A DNA stretch of 17,024 bases from CAYSDH01 sp964429805 (lineage in GTDB: Bacteria > Bacteroidota > Bacteroidia > Flavobacteriales_D > JABDKJ01), in assembly GCA_964429805.1 (NCBI GenBank), contig CAYSDH010000070.1, positions 1 to 17,024 on the forward strand. Direction: 5' to 3'. The position numbers and the translations under genes were made by a program. Below, piece by piece: positions 1 through 6,651 of this stretch (positions are counted from its first letter, which is position 1; each line of letters starts with the position of its first letter). The notes beneath the pieces are model-generated. The model did no database searches, was not told where the DNA came from, and saw only the letters and a program-made list of their open reading frames with translations.

Positions 1-60
<60 letters not shown>

Positions 61-72
61 AAAAAAAAGTAT

Positions 73-93
73 TGTTCTGAACAAGTCAGAACA
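73..93 (-). other. Hairpin in the 16S leader, just upstream of the mature 5' end
   Basis: Positions 73-80 and 86-93 form a perfect 8-bp inverted repeat around a 5-nt loop. In the leader RNA it would fold about 13 nt before the mature 16S start, next to a run of A (T in the transcript). A role in 16S processing or leader folding is inference. The main RNase III stem of 16S normally pairs with sequence beyond the 3' end, which is outside this window. Confidence 0.55.
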
Positions 94-158
94 GTGTGTT
101 GAGATTGATTCCTTCTCAAAGGAAATTTTTGCTTATATCTAGGCTATTGCTAATCTTT

Positions 159-167
159 TCAAAGAAC
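159..167 (-). promoter_or_regulatory. boxA-like antitermination element in the rRNA leader
   Basis: The minus strand reads GTTCTTTGA followed by further A residues. This resembles the boxA element through which Nus factors prevent premature termination in rRNA leaders. It lies downstream of both predicted promoters and about 100 nt before 16S, where boxA is expected. The call rests on motif similarity and position only. Confidence 0.5.
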
Positions 168-220
168 TTTTTAAGGTTTTACATGACTCGTTTGTCATAA
201 CCCTTTTTCAAAAAGGAGTG

Positions 221-250
221 CAAAGATAGTGGAACATTTGATTATCCAAA
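221..250 (-). promoter_or_regulatory. rRNA promoter P2 (proximal)
   Basis: On the minus strand, TTTG (250-247) is followed after 18 nt by TATCTTTG (228-221). This matches the Bacteroidota primary sigma factor consensus of a -33 TTTG and a -7 TAnnTTTG. The start site would fall near 214, giving a leader of about 155 nt before 16S. A short palindrome (202-216, CCTTTTT/AAAAAGG) overlaps the predicted start site. Confidence 0.75.
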
Positions 251-318
251 GAATAAAATCAAATAAATTTTCACTGCTCGCAACTCAAAAATGAACGTGC
301 TTTCTTTCAAAGCGGGTG

Positions 319-349
319 CAAATGTAATAGCAATTTTGTTCCGCGCAAA
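319..349 (-). promoter_or_regulatory. rRNA promoter P1 (distal)
   Basis: On the minus strand, TTTG (349-346) is followed after exactly 19 nt by TACATTTG (326-319), a full match to the Bacteroidota -33/-7 consensus. It lies 98 nt upstream of the proximal promoter, so the rRNA operon appears to have two tandem promoters. The 61-439 stretch contains no coding sequence; besides these promoters, the boxA-like element and the hairpin, I see only AT-rich spacer. Confidence 0.75.
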
Positions 350-427
350 TATATTTTGAGAAATATTTTCTGATGAAGATGTAAAAACTCGCTAAGCCCC
401 TGTGTATCATGGTACAATGCTTGATGA

Positions 428-435
428 TATCTTTG
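428..435 (+). promoter_or_regulatory. -7 promoter box directly before the outer-membrane protein gene
   Basis: TATCTTTG fits the Bacteroidota -7 consensus TAnnTTTG. It ends only 4 nt before the ATG at 440, so transcription would start at or next to the start codon and the mRNA would be leaderless. No good -33 TTTG is present at the usual 19-nt distance, which weakens the call. Confidence 0.5.
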
Positions 436-439
436 GAAT

Positions 440-973
440 ATGAAAGCAAAAATATTTCTAACTACCTGTTTCTTTATGTTTAGCTCATTCTTTGCCGCTG
501 CTCAGGAAACAGAATCTGAGGCTAAAAAATCAAAACTCAAGGATAAAATATACTACACAGGTAACATTGGACTCAGCTTAGGGAACAATACGAACATCAT
601 GATTAACCCATTAATTGGATATCGGGTGACGGAAAAGTACTCTGCGGGTATTGGTATCAATTACCAATATGTATCGAATACGGTTACAGATATACATGTA
701 TATGGTGGCAGTGTCTTTAATAGGTATATACTAACACCGGAAATTTTTGCTCATGCAGAATATGAAACTCTTACTTATAAGAGTGACATAATAGGTGAAG
801 GAACTTCTGGAGCCACAACGTTTCCTGCTTTACTGGTTGGTGGTGGTTACCGGCAAAGCCTTGGGCAACGTGTTAGCGCTAGTGCTATGATACTATATGA
901 TGTGCTTCAGCACGAGAACTCTATCTACCCGGACAACATAGTTCTTAGGGGAGGTGTGAACTTGGGGTTCTAA
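440..973 (+). CDS. Small outer-membrane beta-barrel protein (PorT/OmpW-like size), function unknown
   Basis: This 177-residue protein begins with a clear signal peptide: a basic start (MKAK), a hydrophobic stretch to about residue 18, and a cut site near AAAQ at 19-22. After a charged linker of about 15 residues (lysine- and glutamate-rich), the rest is alternating polar/hydrophobic strands rich in glycine and tyrosine. It ends in a terminal phenylalanine, as many outer-membrane barrels do. By length it would form about eight strands. I do not recognise a specific family; it looks like the many small outer-membrane proteins of Bacteroidota. It is divergent from the rRNA operon and its TAA directly abuts the accA stop codon on the other strand. 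The start is supported by the signal peptide, but no ribosome binding site is visible. Confidence 0.8.
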   Translation: MKAKIFLTTCFFMFSSFFAAAQETESEAKKSKLKDKIYYTGNIGLSLGNNTNIMINPLIGYRVTEKYSAGIGINYQYVSNTVTDIHVYGGSVFNRYILTPEIFAHAEYETLTYKSDIIGEGTSGATTFPALLVGGGYRQSLGQRVSASAMILYDVLQHENSIYPDNIVLRGGVNLGF

Positions 974-1930
974 TTAGGCCCCTACTACACCCATGGTGCT
1001 GAACTTTTTAATTCTGGCTTGAATTCTTTTTTCAGGCTGAAGTTCTAAAAGCTTATTGGTCTGTTTCTTTATTTCCGCTCTGACTGTTTCGAAAGTCTCT
1101 TTTCTATTGGCATGAGCTCCTCCGCTTGGCTCTTTGAGGACACCATCAATCAACTTTCGCTTGAGCATGTCCGCTGACGTTAACTTGAGTGCATCGGCTG
1201 CTTGCTCTTTCTGATCCCAAGTTCTCCAAAGTATTGAAGAGCAAGACTCAGGTGATATCACAGAGTACCATGTGTTCTCCAGCATAATCACTTTGTCGCC
1301 TAAGCCAATACCTAATGCTCCTCCACTGGCCCCCTCTCCTATTATAATACATATGAGAGGAACCTTGAGGTCAATCATTTCAAATAGATTTCTGGCGATG
1401 GCCTCTCCTTGCCCCCTCTCTTCTGCTTCAATTCCTGGATATGCTCCTGGTGTATCTATAAATGTCACGATAGGCTTATCGAATTTCTCAGCGAGCTTCA
1501 TCAATCTTAAGGCCTTGCGATATCCTTCTGGATTGGCCATTCCAAAATTTCTATACTGCCTTTGTTTTGTATTGGCTCCTTTCTGCTGTCCAATGAACAT
1601 ATATGTTCGCCCATCCATGAGTCCGAAACCACCGACCATGGCTTTGTCATCTTTCACTGTGCGATCGCCATGCAACTCTATAAAGTTACCTCCTGTTAGC
1701 GCATGAACATAGTCCAAAGTATATGGACGTTCTGGATGTCTACTAACCTGCACTCTTTGCCATGGAGTAAGATTCTTATACAAGTCCTTGGTAGTCTTGT
1801 CCAATTTCTTCCGCAATGCTTTCAGTGATTTGTCTACATCTACGTCTCCCTTTTCAGCAATATTCTCCAACTCATTAATCTGAAGCTGAATTTCTTCTAA
1901 AGGTTCTTCGAAGTCTAGATAAACTGGCAT
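974..1930 (-). CDS. accA: Acetyl-CoA carboxylase carboxyltransferase, alpha subunit
   Basis: AccA pairs with AccD to transfer the carboxyl group from biotin to acetyl-CoA, making malonyl-CoA, the committed step of fatty acid synthesis in the cytoplasm. The 318-residue length is normal for the family. The N-terminal part is a helical region (about 1-60). The crotonase-fold carboxyltransferase core follows, with RHPERPYTLDY near 64-74, FIELHGDR near 83-90, and the oxyanion-type glycine-rich loop EGASGGALGIG near 198-208, then SPESCSSILW. The gene is the last of a minus-strand cluster with the LptF/LptG-type permease 51 nt upstream. A poor -7-like box (TATATTTC, 1961-1954) lies in that gap, so it could be read with its neighbours or alone. 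accD and the biotin subunits are not in the window. Confidence 0.97.
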   Translation of the reverse strand: MPVYLDFEEPLEEIQLQINELENIAEKGDVDVDKSLKALRKKLDKTTKDLYKNLTPWQRVQVSRHPERPYTLDYVHALTGGNFIELHGDRTVKDDKAMVGGFGLMDGRTYMFIGQQKGANTKQRQYRNFGMANPEGYRKALRLMKLAEKFDKPIVTFIDTPGAYPGIEAEERGQGEAIARNLFEMIDLKVPLICIIIGEGASGGALGIGLGDKVIMLENTWYSVISPESCSSILWRTWDQKEQAADALKLTSADMLKRKLIDGVLKEPSGGAHANRKETFETVRAEIKKQTNKLLELQPEKRIQARIKKFSTMGVVGA

Positions 1931-1981
1931 AATAGTCTAAGGTTTTGAGTGGCGAAATATACAATTACTTCTTCCCTAATC

Positions 1982-3058
1982 TTATTTGGGAGCTTTGTTA
2001 TAAAGATAGAGTGCGATGAAAAAGAAAAGAACGTTTGGTATCCATGTTGAAACTAGGGCGTTCATTCCAGCATTGGTGGCGAGCACCGTACTTAACTTCA
2101 TTGCAAAAATGTAGCACATAACTACTAAGACTCCTATAGCAATATGAATACCTATCCCTCCTCTTACTTTTCTGGTTGCTATGGATACACCTATTAAAGT
2201 CAATACATATGTTGCTATTGGAAGAGAGGTCCTTGAGTGTTTTTCTAATAGGTAGAATGGAATCTTATCAGAGCCCTTTTTCTTTTCAGTGTTAATGAAC
2301 TCGTTTAACTCAGGTGTAATCATGGAGGAGACAAAGTTGTGTCGCCTTCCGAAATCCTCAAAGGTGAGGTTGATGGTCGTGTCTAAAACGGCACCTTGTT
2401 CTATTCTCTCTATACCCCGGTTAATATGACGAACTTGGTAACGTTTGAATGTCCATCTATTTGATACTGTATCAAGTGAAGCACTGGAAGCTGTCATTTT
2501 ATAATACATTTCTCCCTCATCCCACTTCTCCAAAGAAAACTCTCTTCCTTGAGAATTACTCAGCTCGATTCTGCCAAAACAGACGAATGTTCCTTCTTCA
2601 ATCTCTAAATGGAGGTTCTCATCTTTAATATTGAACTTGTTTCGATAGTACTTTTCTTCAAAAGCCAGTCTGGTTTTATTGGCTTTGGGAATCACAAAGT
2701 GATTAAAGTATAAGGTGACACCTACTAATATGGTAGCCGCAACAAAAAATGGTAATAGCAATCTATTAAAACTCACTCCACTGCTGAGTATGGCAACAAT
2801 CTCTGTGCGCTGCGCCATCTGACTGGTAAAGAATATTAATGAAATGAAGATGATGAGCGGGCTAAACAAATTACCGTAATGGAGAGCAAAGTTTACGTAG
2901 TAATCCAAAAGAACTTCTTGAAGCGTTGGCCCTGTTCTGAGAAAGTCATCTAGTTTTTCAGACACGTCAAAGACCATGGACACAGTCATGAGCAATGTCA
3001 TGATAAAGGCAAGTGTGCCCAGAAATTTGAAAATGATATATCTATCTAACCTCTTCAT
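1982..3058 (-). CDS. LptF/LptG-family permease (YjgP/YjgQ type)
   Basis: This family forms the inner-membrane permease of the LptB2FG transporter, which extracts lipopolysaccharide and feeds it to the Lpt bridge towards the outer membrane. The 358 residues show the standard plan. Three membrane segments lie near 12-34, 55-78 and 96-116, the middle one followed by the coupling-helix region RTEIVAILSSGVSF. A periplasmic beta-jellyroll domain spans roughly 120-270, and three further membrane segments lie near 276-294, 301-320 and 331-353. I cannot decide between LptF and LptG from sequence alone. The ATG lies 4 nt after the tgt stop codon, so the two genes are almost certainly co-transcribed. 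The partner permease and LptB are not in this window. Confidence 0.93.
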   Translation of the reverse strand: MKRLDRYIIFKFLGTLAFIMTLLMTVSMVFDVSEKLDDFLRTGPTLQEVLLDYYVNFALHYGNLFSPLIIFISLIFFTSQMAQRTEIVAILSSGVSFNRLLLPFFVAATILVGVTLYFNHFVIPKANKTRLAFEEKYYRNKFNIKDENLHLEIEEGTFVCFGRIELSNSQGREFSLEKWDEGEMYYKMTASSASLDTVSNRWTFKRYQVRHINRGIERIEQGAVLDTTINLTFEDFGRRHNFVSSMITPELNEFINTEKKKGSDKIPFYLLEKHSRTSLPIATYVLTLIGVSIATRKVRGGIGIHIAIGVLVVMCYIFAMKLSTVLATNAGMNALVSTWIPNVLFFFIALYLYNKAPK

Positions 3059-3062
3059 GCAC

Positions 3063-4193
3063 CTACACTTTTTGTGTAAGTTTTTTAACCATTACGTCTT
3101 TCCATTCTCTGAAAACACCTTCTTTAATCTTCTGCCTCGCCTGCTTCATCAACTCCAAATAGAAGGCCAAATTATGTATTGAACAGATTTGTGCGCCTAA
3201 CATCTCTTTGGATCTCAAAAGGTGGCTTAAATACGCTTTGCTATGAAAGGTGTCTACATGAGCCGTTCCGTTAGGATCTATGGGTGAGAAGTCATTCTTC
3301 CAGCGCTCGTTTCTCATATTAATGGTTCCCTCTGAGGTAAACAACATGCCATTTCGGGCATTGCGGGTTGGCATGACACAGTCAAACATATCAATACCCA
3401 AGGCGATGCACTCAAGTAAGTTTGCTGGAGTACCAACTCCCATGAGGTAACGCGGCTTATCTTTAGGAAGTATGTCTGTGACTACTTCTGTCATGGCATA
3501 CATATCTTCTGCTGGCTCGCCTACTGACAAACCTCCTATGGCGTTTGCCGGTCTGTCCATTTCAGCAATGAACTCTGCCGACTTCATTCTCAAATCTTTA
3601 TATGTACCTCCTTGGACAATAGGTAGCAGGGTTTGCTCATGCCCATAAAGCCCTTCTGTACTGTCCATGCGATCACAACATCTTTTTAACCAACGATGCG
3701 TCATCTCAATAGACCGCTTGACATAATCATACTCGCAAGGCCAAGGCGTGCACTCATCAAATGCCATGATAAGATCGGCACCTATCACCCGCTGAATGTC
3801 TATGGCCGACTCTGGGGTAAACAAGTGCGTGCTGCCGTCAATATGTGACTTGAACTTTACTCCTTCTTCTGTAATCTTTCTTGAATCAGCGAGTGAGTAC
3901 ACTTGATAGCCTCCGCTGTCAGTTAGCACAGGTTTTGTCCAACCATTAAATCCATGAATACCACCAGCCTCTTTAATTATGTCAAGCCCAGGCCTGAGAT
4001 AAACATGATATGTGTTCGCGAGAATTATTTGAGCACTAATGTCTTCTTCCAGCTCTTTAAAGTGGACTCCCTTGACGGTTGCCTGGGTGCCAACTGGCAT
4101 AAATATAGGCGTCTCAATGAGCCCGTGATCCGTTTCTAAAGTGCCTGACCGGGCGGAAGAGCCTGAGTCAAAATGGGTAAGATTGAATTTCAT
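3063..4193 (-). CDS. tgt: tRNA-guanine transglycosylase (queuine tRNA-ribosyltransferase)
   Basis: Tgt swaps guanine 34 in GUN-anticodon tRNAs for a queuosine precursor. The 376-residue protein has the expected TIM-barrel motifs: TDSGGYQ with the first catalytic aspartate D92, VQGG near 193-196, GGLSVGE near 220-226, and FDCVMPTRNARNG with the nucleophile D271. The zinc site is abnormal. Where the family has CxCxxC, this protein has G309, A311 and D314; only the fourth ligand position, H340 in SIHN, is kept. I chose the ATG at 4193 rather than an open extension up to 4274, because homology begins at MKFNL and a promoter -7 box lies between the two starts. Its stop is TAG. It heads a cluster with the LptF/LptG-type permease and accA. 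Confidence 0.95.
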   Translation of the reverse strand: MKFNLTHFDSGSSARSGTLETDHGLIETPIFMPVGTQATVKGVHFKELEEDISAQIILANTYHVYLRPGLDIIKEAGGIHGFNGWTKPVLTDSGGYQVYSLADSRKITEEGVKFKSHIDGSTHLFTPESAIDIQRVIGADLIMAFDECTPWPCEYDYVKRSIEMTHRWLKRCCDRMDSTEGLYGHEQTLLPIVQGGTYKDLRMKSAEFIAEMDRPANAIGGLSVGEPAEDMYAMTEVVTDILPKDKPRYLMGVGTPANLLECIALGIDMFDCVMPTRNARNGMLFTSEGTINMRNERWKNDFSPIDPNGTAHVDTFHSKAYLSHLLRSKEMLGAQICSIHNLAFYLELMKQARQKIKEGVFREWKDVMVKKLTQKV

Positions 4194-4203
4194 ATACAGT
4201 GAC

Positions 4204-4211
4204 CAAAGATA
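4204..4211 (-). promoter_or_regulatory. -7 promoter box of tgt
   Basis: The minus strand reads TATCTTTG, a full match to TAnnTTTG, ending 10 nt before the tgt ATG at 4193. The expected transcript would have a 5' leader of only a few nucleotides. No TTTG occurs at the -33 distance. The box supports the short tgt start, because a start at 4274 would lie upstream of transcription. Confidence 0.5.
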
Positions 4212-4241
4212 TGTCTTATGACACACTAGCGACATGAGGAG

Positions 4242-5426
4242 ATGAATACCGAATTGTGGAAAATGTGCCAACACTTGATTTCAAGGGTTGGCTCGAAAGG
4301 CTATGTTCGCGTATTGTCCATTTTCGACTTTCATAGCACACCGATTTGGCTAATGGCTCTAGGAACAGTCATCCTTTTGTCATATTACTTGGTTTACTTT
4401 TTGAGTCTATTGAAGCATCGAGATGCTGATAGGCTTACAAAAGGCACAAGTGTTTCCATTATAATCTCAGCTCACAATGAAGAAGCGAACCTGCGAAAGA
4501 ACCTACCGTACTTTTTAAATCAGGACCATGAGTCATATGAAGTGGTAGTAATTAATGACGGCTCGTGGGATGATACTCCATACTTGGTTCGGGATTTTCA
4601 AAAGTCTTACAGCAATCTGAAGCTTGTAGACATAGATAAAGACATGAAGCGCACGGCCGGAAAGAAGATGGCGCTCACTCTTGGTATTAAAGCTGCTACG
4701 CATGACAGGCTTGTTTTTAGCGATGCAGACTGCTTCCCAGTCGATCGAGGTTGGCTCAGACGCATGGACATGGCGCTTACTAATGACTTTGTGCTGGGTT
4801 ATGGTCGATATGAAAAGAGACCAGGCTTCTTAAACAGAATAATCAGGTACGATACTTTTCATGCGGCATGTCTATATTTCTCTAAGGCATATAAAGGCAA
4901 AGCCTATATGGGAGTCGGGAGAAATCTAGCATATACTCGAAGTATTTATGACGATTCGGGAGGTTTTAAGGGACATTATCACATTGCTGCAGGAGATGAT
5001 GACCTTTTTGTGAATCACAATGCACGCAAGGGTTCTGCGTCAATAGTGATGGACGAGAAGAGCCACACTATATCTATACCAAAAAGGAAATTTCCTGACT
5101 GGTTCAAGCAAAAAAGGCGACACATAAGTGTCTCAGGCGCGTATAGTAAGGAGTCAAAACGTTTTTTAGGGATATATCATTTAGGACAGCTTTTGTTTTA
5201 TACTGGATTGACTTTAGGATTAATCTGGGGGAGTAGCTGGCAAATCATGCTCTCCTTTTTTCTGGCAAAAACACTCATCCAATTGTTAATTTCTAATAAT
5301 ATAGCTGGTCGACTGAGGGAGAAAGACTTACTAGTTTTACTTCCAATACTTGAACCAGTGTCACTCGTGCTCAATATAGCCGTGGCAATTTCAGTAAAGA
5401 CATTTAAACCTAGAAAATGGAAGTAA
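4242..5426 (+). CDS. Membrane-bound family 2 glycosyltransferase
   Basis: This enzyme would transfer a sugar from a nucleotide-sugar donor at the cytoplasmic membrane. One membrane segment lies near residues 34-56. The GT-A domain follows, with SIIISAHNEE (72-81), VINDGSWDDT (103-112), the metal-binding DAD (161-163), GDDD (251-254) and a QKRRH stretch (290-294) in the place of the family's QxxRW motif. Two or three C-terminal membrane segments lie near 310-329, 332-351 and 362-386. The acceptor is unknown. The start is uncertain: residues 1-33 have no clear homology signal, no spaced Shine-Dalgarno is seen, and an ATG at 4353 or a TTG at 4314 are alternatives. The gene overlaps the sigma factor gene by 10 nt, so it is the first gene of a GT2, sigma factor, rsmG operon. 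Confidence 0.88.
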   Translation: MNTELWKMCQHLISRVGSKGYVRVLSIFDFHSTPIWLMALGTVILLSYYLVYFLSLLKHRDADRLTKGTSVSIIISAHNEEANLRKNLPYFLNQDHESYEVVVINDGSWDDTPYLVRDFQKSYSNLKLVDIDKDMKRTAGKKMALTLGIKAATHDRLVFSDADCFPVDRGWLRRMDMALTNDFVLGYGRYEKRPGFLNRIIRYDTFHAACLYFSKAYKGKAYMGVGRNLAYTRSIYDDSGGFKGHYHIAAGDDDLFVNHNARKGSASIVMDEKSHTISIPKRKFPDWFKQKRRHISVSGAYSKESKRFLGIYHLGQLLFYTGLTLGLIWGSSWQIMLSFFLAKTLIQLLISNNIAGRLREKDLLVLLPILEPVSLVLNIAVAISVKTFKPRKWK

Positions 5427-6025
5427 ACAAGAATCTGTCAGATAAAGCCAAGCACGACTATGAACTCGTAAAGAGAGCGGTCAATGATTCTGACCAAAAG
5501 GCTTATGCGGAGTTGATGGGCAGATATCGAGACTCAATCTACTTCATGCTTTTAAAAATGGTCAACGACAAGGATGATGCTGATGATCTGACTATTGAAG
5601 CATTTGGAAAGGCATTTAAAAGACTACAGCAGTACACGCCTAACTATGCATTCAGCACATGGCTATTTAAGATTGCTTCCAATAACTGTATTGACTTCAT
5701 CAGAAAGAAGAAAAAGCGAATGGTATCTATCGATTCTGCTTTTGAGAATGACGATGGAGACACGATGAAAATGGACCTCGAGTCTGACGGCTTGACACCT
5801 ATGGAGTCTGTCATGAAGCAAGAGAAGATTGCTCACATGCGTGATATTGTTCAAAAACTGAAGCCGAGGTATCGTGAGCTTATTGAGCTTAGATACTTTA
5901 AGGAGCTTTCTTATGACGAGATATCTAAAGAACTCGAATTGCCTTTAGGAACTGTGAAGGCTCAACTGTTTAGAGCACGTGAGTTTCTTTACAACATGAT
6001 GAAGCACACGAAAGACACTATTTGA
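5417..6025 (+). CDS. ECF-type sigma-70 family RNA polymerase sigma factor
   Basis: A compact 202-residue sigma factor with only regions 2 and 4. Region 2 spans about 28-98, with the core-binding and -10-recognition stretch DADDLTIEAFGKAF, then FSTWLFKIASNNCIDFIRKKKKR. A variable acidic linker (about 105-132) follows. Region 4 is a helix-turn-helix near 140-195 containing LIELRYFKELSYDEI and LPLGTVKAQLFRAR. It starts inside the last codons of the glycosyltransferase (10-nt overlap) and ends 11 nt before the rsmG ATG, so it is translated from the same mRNA. No anti-sigma factor gene lies beside it, unlike many ECF loci, so how it is held inactive, if at all, cannot be seen here. Its target promoters are unknown. 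Confidence 0.93.
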   Translation: MEVNKNLSDKAKHDYELVKRAVNDSDQKAYAELMGRYRDSIYFMLLKMVNDKDDADDLTIEAFGKAFKRLQQYTPNYAFSTWLFKIASNNCIDFIRKKKKRMVSIDSAFENDDGDTMKMDLESDGLTPMESVMKQEKIAHMRDIVQKLKPRYRELIELRYFKELSYDEISKELELPLGTVKAQLFRAREFLYNMMKHTKDTI

Positions 6026-6036
6026 GGGCCACACAC

Positions 6037-6651
6037 ATGGACCTCATCAATAGTCACTTCCGCTCGATGAGTCAAGATGCGCATGACCGTCTCGCTCGAC
6101 TTGGAGCAATTTACTCAGACTGGAACTCAAAGGTGAACCTTATCTCTAGAAAAGATATGGAGCACTTTTATGAAAGACATGTGCTGCATAGTCTCAGCAT
6201 TTTAAAAGTTCATGACTTTGCGGCAGGGAGTTCTATCATAGATGTAGGCACAGGAGGAGGATTTCCGGGTATACCGATGGCCATTATGCTGCCCGAAGTG
6301 CAGTTTACACTAGTAGACTCAATCCAAAAGAAAATAAAGGTAGTCCGAGATGTGAGTGAGCAATTGGGACTTAACAATGTGACAGTTAAGGCTGAGCGAA
6401 TGGAAAATCTTTCAGGCAAATATGACTACTTGATAGGACGTGCTGTCAAAAGCCTCCCTCAGGTCTATGATTGGAGTAAGCATCTCATAAATTGGAAAAA
6501 GGGTGTCGAAGGAGGTATACTCTACATTAAAGGAGGAAACTTTTATGAAGAGCTTGACGAGATATCATGTCATCATAAGATGCATTATCTCAGGGAAGTT
6601 TTTGATGGTGAGTTTTTTGAGACCAAAAAAGTAGTTCACCTCTTCAAGTAA
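6037..6651 (+). CDS. rsmG: 16S rRNA (guanine527-N7)-methyltransferase RsmG
   Basis: RsmG uses S-adenosylmethionine to methylate G527 in the 530 loop of 16S rRNA. The 204-residue protein has the usual N-terminal helical part with NLISRKD (34-40), then the Rossmann motif I DVGTGGGFPGIP (69-80), the acidic motif LVDSIQKK, and the GRAVKSL segment that corresponds to the family's GRA region. The ATG at 6037 is preferred. A TTG at 6022 in the same frame, overlapping the sigma factor stop, would add five residues without family support. It is the last gene of the plus-strand operon, and its TAA directly abuts the TAA of the minus-strand ABC exporter, so there is no space for a terminator between them. 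Confidence 0.96.
   Translation: MDLINSHFRSMSQDAHDRLARLGAIYSDWNSKVNLISRKDMEHFYERHVLHSLSILKVHDFAAGSSIIDVGTGGGFPGIPMAIMLPEVQFTLVDSIQKKIKVVRDVSEQLGLNNVTVKAERMENLSGKYDYLIGRAVKSLPQVYDWSKHLINWKKGVEGGILYIKGGNFYEELDEISCHHKMHYLREVFDGEFFETKKVVHLFK

Noticed and set aside
61..439. Small gene or regulatory RNA in the rRNA upstream region
   Set aside because: No convincing coding frame; the rRNA promoters, boxA-like element and hairpins explain the visible structure.
1272..1706. 144-codon open frame on the plus strand
   Set aside because: It lies wholly antisense to accA, whose identity is certain; the translation has no family features. Shadow frame.
4194..4274. N-terminal extension of tgt up to 4274
   Set aside because: The extra 27 residues lie outside family homology, overlap the divergent glycosyltransferase gene and would begin upstream of the predicted tgt promoter box.
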